Assembly (NCBI RefSeq): GCF_007828955.1 | Contig: NZ_VIVR01000001.1 | Location: 3,038,001-3,102,000, forward strand | Reading direction: 5' to 3' | DNA: 64,000 nt | From: Kitasatospora atroaurantiaca | GTDB taxonomy: Bacteria; Actinomycetota; Actinomycetes; Streptomycetales; Streptomycetaceae | Shown here: in pieces, positions 39,920 through 52,208 of the stretch | Position numbering within the stretch: the stretch's first letter is position 1 | Layout of the letters: each line of letters opens with the position of its first letter | Made by a program: the position numbers and the translations under genes | Notes under the pieces: model-generated | The model's database searches: none | What the model saw: only the letters and a program-made list of their open reading frames with translations | Told to the model about the DNA's origin: nothing

Positions 39920-40810
39920 TCAGCGGGTGCCGGTGGCGTGCCTGAGCATCGCGGACACGCCGGAGCGGCCGGCGTGCCGGGCGGCGCCGGGGAGCAGGGT
40001 GAGGGCGTGCAGCCGGGAGGACAGGTGCAGCCGGGAGACCTTGGCGGCCTGCGGCCAGCCGAAGGCGGCGAGCCGGTCTGCGGTCTCCAGGAAGAAGCGC
40101 TTGGCCTCCTCGAAGCGGTGCCCGGTGAACGCCTTGGCCGAGGACTCGCTCTCGGCGTGGCGGCGGTAGCTGAAGCAGACCTCGGGGGTGGTGGCCAGGG
40201 TCTCCCCCGCCACCAGCAGGTCGATGACCAGCGCAAGGTCCTGGATCACGCCCAGGTCGGCACGGAATCCGAAGCGCCGGACGGCCTCGGTGCGCCAGCA
40301 GATGGAGGGGAAGTAGAGCCAGTTGCCGCGCAGCAGGCTGACGGCGAGCTCCTCCCCGCCGAGCAGGGCGCGGCCCGGCCCCTTGGGGGCGTACAGCTTG
40401 CGCTTGGTGCGGTCGGCCAGGGTGTCGTACGGCAGGCCGTCGCTGCCGATCACCTCTACGCCGGGCTGGATCATCGCGGCCTTGGGCTCACGGTCCGCCG
40501 TCGCCCGGACGACGGACAGGTAGTCGGCGTGCATCAGGTCGTCGCAGCCCATCAGCACGAGGTACTCGTACTCGGCGAGCTCCAGGCAGCGGTTGAAGTT
40601 GCCGGTGACGCCGAGGTTCTGCTCGTTGCGGAAGTAGCGGACCCGGGGGTCGTCGAGGGCGGCGAACCACTCGGGAACGCCGGGCTCGCGGCCGTCGTCG
40701 ACAACGGTGAGGCGCCAGTCGTCGCCGTCCTGGGCGAGGACACTGCGGACGGCGTCCTGCATCAGCCGGACGTCGCCGTAGTAGGGCAGCATGATCTCGA
40801 AGCGTGACAT
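39920..40810 (-). CDS. Glycosyltransferase family 2
   Basis: 296 aa GT-A fold. MLPYYGDVRLMQDAVRSVL and VVDDGREPG (nucleotide binding) are followed by YLVLMGCDDLMH, where the CDD replaces the usual DxD. No membrane helices, so probably cytoplasmic and peripheral. Nine bases after the next GT2 gene. Acceptor unknown; rhamnosyltransferase activity is plausible given the rml genes, but not demonstrated. Confidence 0.88.
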   Translation of the reverse strand: MSRFEIMLPYYGDVRLMQDAVRSVLAQDGDDWRLTVVDDGREPGVPEWFAALDDPRVRYFRNEQNLGVTGNFNRCLELAEYEYLVLMGCDDLMHADYLSVVRATADREPKAAMIQPGVEVIGSDGLPYDTLADRTKRKLYAPKGPGRALLGGEELAVSLLRGNWLYFPSICWRTEAVRRFGFRADLGVIQDLALVIDLLVAGETLATTPEVCFSYRRHAESESSAKAFTGHRFEEAKRFFLETADRLAAFGWPQAAKVSRLHLSSRLHALTLLPGAARHAGRSGVSAMLRHATGTR

Positions 40811-40819
40811 GAACGGCCC

Positions 40820-41614
40820 CTACGGCTTGGTGGCGAACTGCCGGAGGCGGGTCTGCTCGGAGTACGCGATGTAGGAGGGCGATCCCGGAGCCAGGTCCCG
40901 GAGTTCCTGCGGCATCCGGCGGATTATGGCGAGCAGCAGCACCAGACCGGCCCGGACCAGGTAGATCATGGCCTTCACCGGCGAGGCGCTCGGCCGCCCG
41001 GTGGTGCGGGCGCGCATGGCGACCGGGACCTGGCGGACCGTGAAGCCGCAGCGGGCCGCTCCGACCAGGCTCTCCACCGTGTCGCCGAGGTACTCGACGG
41101 GGTACCAGCGGGCGAAGAACTCGATCAGCGGCCGGTTGCAGGCACGGAAACCCGAGGTGGTGTCGGTGAGCCGGGTCCGGGTGATCCGGGAGAGGACGAG
41201 GGAGAGCAGCTTCATGGCCCACTTGCGCGGGCCACGGACCTTGTAGTCGCCCTCGCCGTCGAAGCGGCCGCCGATCACCAGGTCCGCCTCGGCGAGGCGC
41301 TCCAGCAGTGCGGGGACGTACGCGGGGTCGTGCTGGCCGTCCGCGTCGATCTGGACCGCGATGTCGTAGCCGTGCTGCTGCGCGTAGCGGTAGCCGAGGC
41401 GCATCGCGCCGCCGACACCCAGGTTGAACGGCAGCCGGGCGACGGCCGAACCGGCGGCGGCGGCCACCTCGGCGGTGCGGTCGGTGGAGCCGTCGTCGAC
41501 CACGAGGGTGTCCACGTACGGCAGTTGCTGCTTGATCTCACCGAGGACGGCCGGCAGGCCGTCGGCCTCGTTCCAGGCCGGGAGGATGATCAGGACGCGA
41601 CGCCCGTCGTTCAC
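40820..41614 (-). CDS. Glycosyltransferase family 2 (DPM/polyprenyl-phosphate type)
   Basis: 264 aa. LPAWNEADGLPAVL, VVDDGSTDRT and QIDADGQHDP form the GT2 catalytic region with the DxD metal site. A weakly hydrophobic stretch (VRAGLVLLLAIIRR) near the C-terminus could contact the membrane. GTG start overlaps the stop of the DUF2304 gene (GTGA), the common GT2-DUF2304 pairing in actinobacteria. Confidence 0.9.
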   Translation of the reverse strand: MNDGRRVLIILPAWNEADGLPAVLGEIKQQLPYVDTLVVDDGSTDRTAEVAAAAGSAVARLPFNLGVGGAMRLGYRYAQQHGYDIAVQIDADGQHDPAYVPALLERLAEADLVIGGRFDGEGDYKVRGPRKWAMKLLSLVLSRITRTRLTDTTSGFRACNRPLIEFFARWYPVEYLGDTVESLVGAARCGFTVRQVPVAMRARTTGRPSASPVKAMIYLVRAGLVLLLAIIRRMPQELRDLAPGSPSYIAYSEQTRLRQFATKP

Positions 41615-42012
41615 GAGCGGACCTCTCCTTCGCCGGCGGCCACTGCCTGAACGGGCGCCTCTGGGGTCGGCATGCCACCGTGCTGGGCGAGGTGGGCACG
41701 GATCAGCGCCACGTCCTCGGCCAGTGTCCGGGTCTCCGCCTCCAGGCGGCTCGCCTCCCAGCTGAGGTGGAGGCTGACCATGAGCACGAGTACGAAGCCC
41801 GCGAACAGGACGAGACTCACCCCGGACGCCACACCCAGCCGACGCGCGGTGGAGTCGAGCAGGTCGGGGAAGAACCCGAGCGGCGCGATGACCAGCCCGA
41901 TGCTCAGCCAGATCGCGGCGTACTTCTCGCGGAGCTGCTGCCTGCGCAACAGCTCCAGGATGTAGGCGAGCACCACGATGCCGGTGATCGAGGTGAGGAA
42001 GGAGAGTTGCAC
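41611..42012 (-). CDS. DUF2304 domain membrane protein
   Basis: 133 aa. Three hydrophobic segments (about 4-20, 32-50, 62-82), preceded in the middle by LLRRQQLREKYAAIWLSIG, the DUF2304 hallmark. A coiled-coil-prone region (SWEASRLEAETRTLAEDV) ends the protein. DUF2304 proteins are typically encoded beside GT2 enzymes and may form a membrane partner for them. GTG at 42012 chosen from VQLSFLTSITG; ribosome site weak. Confidence 0.82.
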   Translation of the reverse strand: MQLSFLTSITGIVVLAYILELLRRQQLREKYAAIWLSIGLVIAPLGFFPDLLDSTARRLGVASGVSLVLFAGFVLVLMVSLHLSWEASRLEAETRTLAEDVALIRAHLAQHGGMPTPEAPVQAVAAGEGEVRS

Positions 42013-42125
42013 AGCGGGTGGGCGCCTTCCGTGCGCGGGGGTCCTCGTGGAGACCAACAGCCTAGGGCAGCTGCGGGTGACGCCACGGACAGGGTGAACG
42101 GGGTGACAGGGACGTGCGCGTACGG

Positions 42126-43061
42126 CTAGGGCGCGGCTATCGGGACGAGCGCGGTGAAGGCCGGGCGCCGGAGCGCCTCGGCGAGGGAGTCGCTCCAGTC
42201 GGGCAGCGGTGCGAGTCCGGCGGCGGCCCAGCGCTCGTGGCCGAGCACGCTGTACGCGGGCCGGACGGCCGGTCGGAGGAAGGCGGCCGAGGTGGTGGGC
42301 CTGATCCGCTCCGGGTCCAGGCCGCTGAGCCGGTACGTCGCCCGGGCCAGGCCGTACCAGGTGGTCCGGCCGGAGGCGGTGCCGTGGTAGATGCCGGCGG
42401 GGGCGTCCGGGGTGCGTCCGAGTGCGGCGAGCTGCTGCGCCAGCGCGTACGACCAGGTGGGCTGGCCCTGCTGGTCGTCGACCACGTCGAGGGTCTCGCG
42501 CTGGGCGGCCAGCTTGAGCATGGTGGCGACGAAGTTGGGGCCGTGCTCGCCGTACAGCCAGGCCGTGCGGACGATGTACCCGCGCTCGGGCAGCAGCTCG
42601 GCGACGGCCTGCTCGCCGGCCAGCTTGCTGCGGCCGTACGCATTGACCGGGCCGGTGGCGGCGTCCTCGGCGTACGGGTGGTCGGCGTCGCCGGGCAGCA
42701 CGTAGTCGGTGGAGACGTGCAGCAGCCGGGCACCGGCCTCGGCGCATGCGGCGGCGAGGTGGCGCACACCGGTGCCGTTGACGGCGGTGGCCGCGGCCTC
42801 GGCGCTCTCGGCGCCGTCGACGTCCGTCCAGGCGGCGCAGTTGACGACGACGTCGTGACCGGCCACGGCCGCCCGGACGGCGGCCGGGTCGGTGATGTCG
42901 AGAGCGGCCCGGTCGAGGGCGGTGACCTCATCGGGTGAGCCGGCCGAACCCTCCGAGCCCGCCGAGCCCGCCGAACCCGCCGAGTCGGCCGCGCCCGCCA
43001 GGACGGTCAGCAGGTCGCGCCCGAGCATCCCGCCCGCTCCGGTGACCAGCCAGCGCGTCAT
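42126..43061 (-). CDS. rmlD: dTDP-4-dehydrorhamnose reductase
   Basis: 311 aa. Last step of dTDP-L-rhamnose synthesis (NADPH-dependent). TGAGGMLGRD is the cofactor loop; YGRSK is the catalytic Tyr-Lys. An unusual low-complexity insert (SAGSAGSAGSEGSAGS) follows the first strand-helix. ATG at 43061 overlaps the rmlB stop, so the two are coupled. Confidence 0.95.
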   Translation of the reverse strand: MTRWLVTGAGGMLGRDLLTVLAGAADSAGSAGSAGSEGSAGSPDEVTALDRAALDITDPAAVRAAVAGHDVVVNCAAWTDVDGAESAEAAATAVNGTGVRHLAAACAEAGARLLHVSTDYVLPGDADHPYAEDAATGPVNAYGRSKLAGEQAVAELLPERGYIVRTAWLYGEHGPNFVATMLKLAAQRETLDVVDDQQGQPTWSYALAQQLAALGRTPDAPAGIYHGTASGRTTWYGLARATYRLSGLDPERIRPTTSAAFLRPAVRPAYSVLGHERWAAAGLAPLPDWSDSLAEALRRPAFTALVPIAAP

Positions 43062-44032
43062 GCGAGCGCCGCCTTCGTCCGGAGCGGCTCCCACCAGGCG
43101 CGGTTGTCGCGGTACCAGGCGATGGTGGCCGCCAGGCCGTCCGCGAAGGAAACCTGGGGCTCGTAGCCGAGCTCGCGGCGGATCTTGCTGATGTCCAGCG
43201 AGTAGCGGAGGTCGTGGCCCTTGCGGTCGGGCACGTGCTCGACCATCTCCCAGCCGCAGCCCGCGGCCTCCAGGAGCAGGCCGGTGAGCTCCTTGTTGGT
43301 GACCTCGGTGCCGCCGCCGATGTTGTAGACCTCGCCGGCCCGGCCGCCGCGCATCACCAGCTCGATGCCCCGGCAGTGGTCGGAGACGTGCAGCCAGTCG
43401 CGGATGTTGCCGCCGTCGCCGTACAGCGGCACCGGCTTCCCGTCGATCAGGTTGGTGGTGAAGAGCGGGATGACCTTCTCGGGGAACTGGTAGTGCCCGT
43501 AGTTGTTGGAGCAGCGGGTCACCACCACGTCCATGCCGTGGGTGCGGTGGTAGGCCAGCGCCAGCAGGTCCGAGGAGGCCTTGGAGGCGGAGTACGGGGA
43601 GTTCGGGGCCAGCGGCCACTCCTCCGTCCAGGAACCCTCGCTGATCGAGCCGTACACCTCGTCGGTGGAGACGTGCACGAAGCGGCCCACGCCGTGCTTG
43701 CGGGCGGCATCCAGCAGCACCTGGGTGCCGACCACGTTGGTCAGGACGAACGGCCCCGCGCCCTCGATCGAGCGGTCCACATGGGACTCGGCCGCGAAGT
43801 GCACCACCACGTCGTGGCCGGGCATCACGGCGTCGACGGCGGCCGCGTCGCAGATGTCACCGCGGACGAAGGCGTACCCCGGACGGTCGGCCACCGGCGC
43901 GAGATTGGCCTCGACACCCGAATAGGTGAGTTTGTCGAGGACGGTGATCTGGGCCGAAGCGTCCGCGCCCAGCAGCGAGCGGACGAACTCGGAACCGATG
44001 AACCCGGCGCCGCCGGTCACAAGGATGCGCAT
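43058..44032 (-). CDS. rmlB: dTDP-glucose 4,6-dehydratase
   Basis: 324 aa extended SDR. NAD loop TGGAGFIGS (7-15), catalytic YSASK, and HVSTDEVYG. Converts dTDP-glucose to the 4-keto-6-deoxy sugar. ATG at 44032 (MRILVTGG). Divergent from rmlA, with an 82-base shared promoter gap. Confidence 0.97.
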   Translation of the reverse strand: MRILVTGGAGFIGSEFVRSLLGADASAQITVLDKLTYSGVEANLAPVADRPGYAFVRGDICDAAAVDAVMPGHDVVVHFAAESHVDRSIEGAGPFVLTNVVGTQVLLDAARKHGVGRFVHVSTDEVYGSISEGSWTEEWPLAPNSPYSASKASSDLLALAYHRTHGMDVVVTRCSNNYGHYQFPEKVIPLFTTNLIDGKPVPLYGDGGNIRDWLHVSDHCRGIELVMRGGRAGEVYNIGGGTEVTNKELTGLLLEAAGCGWEMVEHVPDRKGHDLRYSLDISKIRRELGYEPQVSFADGLAATIAWYRDNRAWWEPLRTKAALA

Positions 44033-44114
44033 AGTGCGCGAAGTGTACCGCTGACGGCCCCTGCGCCCCGGTTGCTGCGCCTTCGGCCTGTCAGGCCTCG
44101 AATAGGCTGCTGCC

Positions 44115-44990
44115 ATGCGAGGAATTCTCCTGGCCGGCGGCACCGGCTCACGACTGTGGCCGCTGACCCGCGCGGTGTCGAAGCAGCTGCTACCGGTGTT
44201 CGACAAGCCGATGATCTACTACCCGCTCTCCACCCTGGTGATGGCGGGGATCACCGAGATCCTCATCATCACCACACCGGAGGACCAGTCCCAGTTCCAG
44301 CGGCTGCTCGGCGACGGCTCGCAGCTCGGACTGCGCCTGGAGTACGCCGTCCAGGAGCGCCCGGAGGGCATCGCGCAGGCCTTCGTGCTGGGCGCCGAAT
44401 TCATCGGCGACGAGCCGGTGGCGCTGATCCTCGGCGACAACATCTTCCACGGCAGCGGGCTCGGGACGCGGCTCGCCGAGCACACCGAGGCCAAGGGCGG
44501 CAGGGTCTTCGCGTACCCGGTGGCAGACCCGACGGCGTACGGCGTGGTGGAGTTCGACGGAGAGGGCCAGGTGATCTCCATCGAGGAGAAGCCGGTCCGG
44601 CCCAAGTCCCGGTACGCGGTGCCCGGGCTGTACTTCTACGACAACCGCGTGGTGGAGATCGCCCGGGGGCTGCAGCCCAGTGCCCGGGGCGAGCTGGAGA
44701 TCACCGCCGTCAACGAGGCCTACCTGCGGGCCGGCGAGCTGCACGTCACCAAGCTCGACCGGGGCACGGCCTGGCTGGACACCGGCACGTTCGTCTCGAT
44801 GGTGCAGGCCTCGGAGTTCGTCCGGGTGATCGAGGAACGCCAGGGCTTCAAGATCGGCTGCATCGAGGAGGCCGTCTGGCGCGCGGGGCTGATCGGCTCC
44901 GCCCAACTGCGCGCGCTGGCCGAGCCGTTGGTCAAGAGCGGGTACGGCCAGTACCTGCTGAACCTGTTGGACGAGGAGGACGGCCGGTGA
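44115..44990 (+). CDS. rmlA: Glucose-1-phosphate thymidylyltransferase
   Basis: 291 aa, normal RmlA length. [16 protein letters not shown] is the nucleotidyltransferase signature and [19 protein letters not shown] follows. First step of dTDP-rhamnose synthesis, usually feedback-inhibited by the product. Its TGA overlaps the rmlC GTG (GTGA). Confidence 0.97.
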   Translation: MRGILLAGGTGSRLWPLTRAVSKQLLPVFDKPMIYYPLSTLVMAGITEILIITTPEDQSQFQRLLGDGSQLGLRLEYAVQERPEGIAQAFVLGAEFIGDEPVALILGDNIFHGSGLGTRLAEHTEAKGGRVFAYPVADPTAYGVVEFDGEGQVISIEEKPVRPKSRYAVPGLYFYDNRVVEIARGLQPSARGELEITAVNEAYLRAGELHVTKLDRGTAWLDTGTFVSMVQASEFVRVIEERQGFKIGCIEEAVWRAGLIGSAQLRALAEPLVKSGYGQYLLNLLDEEDGR

Positions 44991-45583
44991 AGTTCCGCGA
45001 GTTGGCGATCGAGGGCGCCTTCGAGATCACCCCGCAGCTGCACGGCGACCCGCGCGGACTGTTCGCCGAGTGGTACCGCTTCGACCGGCTCGCCGAGGTG
45101 GTCGGCCACCCGCTGCGGCTCGCCCAGGGCAACCTGTCGGTGTCCGCGCGCGGTGTGGTGCGCGGCATCCACTTCGCCGACGTGCCGCCGGGGCAGGCGA
45201 AGTACGTGACCTGCGTGCGCGGTGCGGTGCTGGACGTGATCGTGGACCTGCGGGTCGGCTCCCCCACCTTCGGCCGCTGGGAGGGCGTCCGGCTGGACGA
45301 CGTGGACCGCCGCGCCGTCTACATCTCCGAGGGCCTCGGGCACGGCTTCTGCGCGCTCACCGACGACGCCACACTGTCGTACCTCTGCTCGGAGACCTAC
45401 AACCCGACCGGTGAGCACGCGGTGCACCCGCTCGACCCGGACCTGGGCATCGAGTGGCCGGCGGACGCCCCGCAGCTCTCCGCCCGGGACGAGGCCGCGC
45501 CCTCGCTGGCGGAGGCCGTCGCGAGCGGGCTGCTGCCCTCGTACGAGGTGTGTCGCGCGTTCACCGGCTCGCTGAACGGCTAG
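44987..45583 (+). CDS. rmlC: dTDP-4-dehydrorhamnose 3,5-epimerase
   Basis: 198 aa cupin-fold epimerase. [29 protein letters not shown] (catalytic His) and the late [21 protein letters not shown] are family features. With rmlA, rmlB and rmlD it completes the pathway from glucose-1-phosphate to dTDP-L-rhamnose. Ends before a strong terminator. Confidence 0.96.
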   Translation: MKFRELAIEGAFEITPQLHGDPRGLFAEWYRFDRLAEVVGHPLRLAQGNLSVSARGVVRGIHFADVPPGQAKYVTCVRGAVLDVIVDLRVGSPTFGRWEGVRLDDVDRRAVYISEGLGHGFCALTDDATLSYLCSETYNPTGEHAVHPLDPDLGIEWPADAPQLSARDEAAPSLAEAVASGLLPSYEVCRAFTGSLNG

Positions 45584-45596
45584 CCACACGCTTCAA

Positions 45597-45640
45597 CGGA
45601 GAACGGATGACAGATTTCAGATTCTGTCATCCGTTCTCCG
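45597..45640 (+). terminator. rmlAC terminator
   Basis: A perfect 18-bp stem (45597-45614 with 45623-45640) with an eight-base loop and TTT just after, 14 bases past the rmlC stop. Confidence 0.85.
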
Positions 45641-45678
45641 TTTGCCGTTCTCCGCCGAAGCAAACCCGTCCAGCAAAC

Positions 45679-45732
45679 ACCAGAGGGCCCGCCCTCCCCG
45701 TCCTTGCGGACGGAGGGAGCGGGCCCTCTGGT
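45679..45732 (-). terminator. tuf terminator
   Basis: ACCAGAGGGCCCGC (45679-45692) pairs with GCGGGCCCTCTGGT (45719-45732), with an inner GTCC/GGAC stem. It lies 40-95 bases after the tuf stop codon. Confidence 0.85.
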
Positions 45733-45773
45733 ATTGAGCCTGTCTGAACGACAGCTCAGGTCAGAGCACCAAA

Positions 45774-46967
<1,194 letters not shown>

Positions 46968-47083
46968 TGCAGTCCTCCTGAGGACAGTTCTGTACGCCGT
47001 GCTGACGTCAGTTGGTCTTTGATCGGGTTGGGTACGGAATGCCGATGGCACTCCATGCCGTCCCGCGGGTGGGGGCCGGAGGA

Positions 47084-47113
47084 CCTGGGGGGATCTGGGT
47101 AGATCCCCCCAGG
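47084..47113 (-). terminator. Hairpin between fusA and tuf
   Basis: A perfect 13-bp stem (47084-47096 with 47101-47113) with a four-base loop. A TAGGCT hexamer lies upstream on the sense strand, so this may separate a fusA terminator from tuf-specific transcription, or be a processing site. Confidence 0.6.
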
Positions 47114-47163
47114 TTTGCCTCCTAATAGCCTAAGGGGTCACGAACATCCCGTATGTCGGGAAG

Positions 47164-49266
<2,103 letters not shown>

Positions 49267-49305
49267 GGTGGCTCGTTCTCTCTCTGTCTAGTGACGGGGT
49301 TCGGA

Positions 49306-49776
49306 CTACCAGCGGTAGTGCGCGAAGGCCTTGTTGGACTCGGCCATCTTGTGGGTGTCCTCGCGACGCTTCACGGAAGCACCGAGGCCATTGCTGGCGT
49401 CGAGGATCTCGTTGAGCAGACGCTCGGTCATGGTCTTCTCGCGACGGGCGCGGGAGTAGCCGACCAGCCAGCGCAGCGCCAGGGTGTTGGCGCGGCCCGG
49501 ACGGACCTCGACCGGCACCTGGTAGGTGGCGCCACCGACGCGGCGGGACTTCACCTCAAGGGTGGGCTTGACGTTCTCAAGCGCGCGCTTGAGGGCGACC
49601 ACGGGGTCGGCACCGGTCTTCTCGCGGACGCCCTCGAGGGCGCCGTAGACGATCCGCTCGGCGGTGGAGCGCTTGCCGTGCAGCAGGATCTTGTTGACCA
49701 GCGAGGTCACAAGCGGCGAGCCGTAGACCGGGTCGATGATGACCGGGCGCTTCGGGGCGGGACCCTTACGAGGCAT
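49306..49776 (-). CDS. rpsG: 30S ribosomal protein S7
   Basis: 156 aa. [21 protein letters not shown] and [17 protein letters not shown] are S7 signatures. It is the 16S 3'-domain assembly initiator and in E. coli the str-operon repressor. Follows rpsL by two bases. Confidence 0.98.
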   Translation of the reverse strand: MPRKGPAPKRPVIIDPVYGSPLVTSLVNKILLHGKRSTAERIVYGALEGVREKTGADPVVALKRALENVKPTLEVKSRRVGGATYQVPVEVRPGRANTLALRWLVGYSRARREKTMTERLLNEILDASNGLGASVKRREDTHKMAESNKAFAHYRW

Positions 49777-49778
49777 TC

Positions 49779-50150
49779 TTACTTCTCCTTCTTGGCGCCG
49801 TAGCGGCTACGAGCCTGCTTGCGGTTCTTGACACCCTGGGTGTCGAGCGAGCCGCGGATGATCTTGTAGCGGACACCAGGAAGGTCCTTCACACGGCCAC
49901 CGCGCACCAGCACGATGGAGTGCTCCTGCAGGTTGTGGCCCTCACCCGGAATGTAGGCGGTGACCTCGATCCCGCTGGTGAGGCGCACACGGGCGACCTT
50001 ACGGAGAGCCGAGTTCGGCTTCTTCGGGGTGGTCGTGTACACACGCGTGCAAACACCGCGGCGCTGGGGGGAACCCTTCAGCGCGGGCGTCTTGTTCTTC
50101 TCGACCTTGTCCTGCCGGCCCTTTCGGACCAGCTGCTGGATCGTAGGCAC
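49779..50150 (-). CDS. rpsL: 30S ribosomal protein S12
   Basis: 123 aa decoding-centre protein. [14 protein letters not shown] is the N-terminus from GTG at 50150. Residues Lys43 (TPKKPNS) and Lys88 (RVKDLPG) are wild type, so no classical streptomycin-resistance substitution is present. First gene of the str operon, with a leader of about 270 bases. Confidence 0.98.
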   Translation of the reverse strand: MPTIQQLVRKGRQDKVEKNKTPALKGSPQRRGVCTRVYTTTPKKPNSALRKVARVRLTSGIEVTAYIPGEGHNLQEHSIVLVRGGRVKDLPGVRYKIIRGSLDTQGVKNRKQARSRYGAKKEK

Positions 50151-50209
50151 CGTTTCTCCGTTTTCTGTGTGCCAAGGCTGCGTAAAACTAACCTGCGGTG
50201 ACCCCAACG

Positions 50210-50234
50210 CTCCGACCCACGCGGTCGGGTGTGT
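50210..50234 (-). promoter_or_regulatory. Leader hairpin element shared by the rpsJ and rpsL transcripts (copy 2)
   Basis: Sense core CCCGACCGCGTGGGTCGGAG preceded by ACACA. It differs from the rpsJ copy at one base of 25. Begins 60 bases upstream of the rpsL GTG and lies well inside the predicted leader. Confidence 0.7.
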
Positions 50235-50424
50235 TGAGCCTCTTCCGTTCTGCGGCGCCGGCCGTGAGGCCTGCCCATGCAGTGGAGGAATCGCGGAATC
50301 CCATGAGCTGATGTGCAGCGGCGGCACTCGCGCGCGCGGAGCGGGTTGAGACGCTCCGATGTGGCGCGGCGGCCGGTGTGCATGCACGCACAAGGACCCG
50401 GGGACACCCCAGGCACAAGGTCAG

Positions 50425-50453
50425 AGCGTACCTAGCGCATCGGCGCCGGTCAA
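50425..50453 (-). promoter_or_regulatory. str operon (rpsL) promoter
   Basis: Minus strand: -35 TTGACC (50448-50453), exactly 17 bases, -10 TACGCT (50425-50430). Predicted start near 50418. The rest of the 405-base gap 50151-50555 is rpsL leader and a short spacer; no supported ORF is seen in it. Confidence 0.75.
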
Positions 50454-50555
50454 AACAAATGCAACGCCGCAGCTCAGCACTGACGGGGGCGGGACACCCG
50501 AATGGCGGTAGCCGACTGACCCGTCTTACCACAGACGGCGGCAGGTGGCGAGCCG

Positions 50556-51143
50556 TCAGCCGCCGAGAAGCAGGGCGAGCAGCACCAGCAACGTCCAGCC
50601 ACCGATGGACAACCAGCCGAAGACCAGGCCCGCGGTGGCCATCCCGTCGCCCTCCTCGCCACGGGTACGGATCTGCGACTTGGCCACGTGCCCCGCCACC
50701 ACGGCGGGCACGGCCAGCGCGCCGAAGGTCGGGACGCAGAGCAGGCCCAGCGCCATCGCGGTGATCGCCACCGGGTTGGTACGCGGCCGCGCCGGAGGGG
50801 GAAGGAAGGTCTGCGGTACGACCGGCATCGCGCTGCCCAGCGGGGCCACCATCGGCCCGGCCGGCAGGTCCGTGACCAGTTGGGCCAGCTGCCCGTACGT
50901 CTTCGCCTGGTAGGCGGCGTCGAAGCGCTGGGCGTACTCCTCGGCCGAGAGCCTGCCCTCGGCGTAGGCGGCCTTCAGGACGTCGACCGTGCGCTCCCGG
51001 TCGGTGTGCGCGGCGCGCATCGCGGACTGCGGGGACGCAGCGGGCTGCCAGGGCTGGGCGTGCGGCACAGCAGGCGGCTGGGCGTGCGGATGCGCGCCGT
51101 ACGGCGGCTGCGGCCCCCACGGCTGTACGGCCAATCCGGCCAC
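50556..51143 (-). CDS. DUF1707 and DUF4190 domain membrane protein
   Basis: 195 aa. Pro/Gln/His-rich N-terminus (about 1-40). DUF1707/SHOCT-like helix-turn-helix module (RAAHTDRERTVDVLKAAYAEG, LSAEEYAQRFDAAYQAKT). Then two C-terminal membrane helices of the DUF4190 type (AITAMALGLLCVPTFGALAVP; GLVFGWLSIGGWTLLVLLALL). Often a small envelope or stress protein in actinomycetes; function unproven. The GTG at 51143 directly abuts its GGGAGG, so the in-frame TTG at 51134 (eight-base spacing) is an equally good start. Confidence 0.78.
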   Translation of the reverse strand: MAGLAVQPWGPQPPYGAHPHAQPPAVPHAQPWQPAASPQSAMRAAHTDRERTVDVLKAAYAEGRLSAEEYAQRFDAAYQAKTYGQLAQLVTDLPAGPMVAPLGSAMPVVPQTFLPPPARPRTNPVAITAMALGLLCVPTFGALAVPAVVAGHVAKSQIRTRGEEGDGMATAGLVFGWLSIGGWTLLVLLALLLGG

Positions 51144-51357
51144 CTCCCGACACCCCGGCGCGCTGTGCGCGCGACTCTCCTCATGGTGCAGGACGAATCA
51201 GGGCCCCGGGTAGTTGCCGAATCGGCCGACCGGAGTGAAACCGATGACGACGTTTGACGGAGAATCACCCGTTCGGCCTAGACACGCCGGGCGTGGCGAC
51301 CTTGATCAGTCCGCGGCCCAGGGTAGTGGGAGGCTGGGGCCGCGCCGTACACCGTGC

Positions 51358-51393
51358 CGCAAACCGAGTCGCAAACCGAGTGCACAACCGAGT
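51358..51393 (+). repeat. Three tandem 12-bp repeats upstream of an ABC transporter
   Basis: CGCAAACCGAGT, CGCAAACCGAGT, GCACAACCGAGT head to tail, 36 bases before the ATG at 51429. Regular 12-bp spacing suggests a regulator binding on one face per unit or a slippage product. Confidence 0.6.
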
Positions 51394-51428
51394 CGCACGA
51401 CCGTGCCCATGAGCAGGAGACCCCCGCT

Positions 51429-52208
51429 ATGCAGGCGACCACGCCACCGTCCGCCGCCGTCAGCATCCACAACCTGTGGAAGCGCTTCGGCCAACAGGCC
51501 GCCGTGGCGGGCCTCGACCTGGAGCTGCCGGCCGGCTCGTTCATCGGCCTCGTCGGGCCGAACGGCGCCGGAAAGACCACCACGCTCTCGATGGTCACCG
51601 GGCTGCTCCGCCCGGACCACGGCACCGTGCTGGTCCACGGCGCGGACGTGTGGGCCGACCCGGTCGCGGTCAAGGCGCGGATCGGCATCCTGCCCGAGGG
51701 CCTGCGGATGTTCGAGCGGTTGAGCGGACGCGAGCTCCTGCAGTACAACGGCCGGCTCCGCGGGCTGCCCGGCGCCGAGGTGGACCGCCGCGCGGAGGAG
51801 CTGCTGACCGTCCTCGACCTGCTCGGCGCGGCCGACAAGCTGGTCGCCGACTACTCGACCGGCATGCGCAAGAAGATCGGCCTGGCCTCCGCCCTGCTGC
51901 ACAACCCGGACGTGCTCTTCCTCGACGAGCCCTTCGAGGGCGTCGACCCGGTCTCCGCCCAGACCATCCGGGGCGTGCTCAAGCGGTACGCGGCGGCGGG
52001 CTCCACCGTGGTCTTCTCCAGCCATGTGATGGAGCTGGTGGAGCAGCTCTGCGACTGGGTCGCGGTGATGAACGCCGGGCAGGTGATAGCGCAGGGGCCG
52101 CTGGACTCCGTACGCGGGGAGCGCTCGCTGCACGCCGCCTTCCTGGAGCTGATCGGAGTCCGCGAGGACGACGGGCAGGCCCTCGACTGGCTGGGAGGGG
52201 CCCGATGA
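51429..52208 (+). CDS. ABC transporter ATP-binding protein
   Basis: 259 aa. Walker A GPNGAGKTT, signature-like YSTGMRKKIGLASALL, Walker B VLFLDEPFEGVD and the H-loop SSHVMEL. The STGMRKK form is typical of ABC-2 type exporters. ATG at 51429 (MQATTPP) with AGGAG ten bases upstream. TGA overlaps the permease ATG (ATGA), so the pair is coupled. Substrate unknown. Confidence 0.9.
   Translation: MQATTPPSAAVSIHNLWKRFGQQAAVAGLDLELPAGSFIGLVGPNGAGKTTTLSMVTGLLRPDHGTVLVHGADVWADPVAVKARIGILPEGLRMFERLSGRELLQYNGRLRGLPGAEVDRRAEELLTVLDLLGAADKLVADYSTGMRKKIGLASALLHNPDVLFLDEPFEGVDPVSAQTIRGVLKRYAAAGSTVVFSSHVMELVEQLCDWVAVMNAGQVIAQGPLDSVRGERSLHAAFLELIGVREDDGQALDWLGGAR

Noticed and set aside
50151..50424. Short ORFs antisense to the rpsL leader
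   Set aside because: No ribosome sites and no conserved motifs; the region is fully explained as leader.
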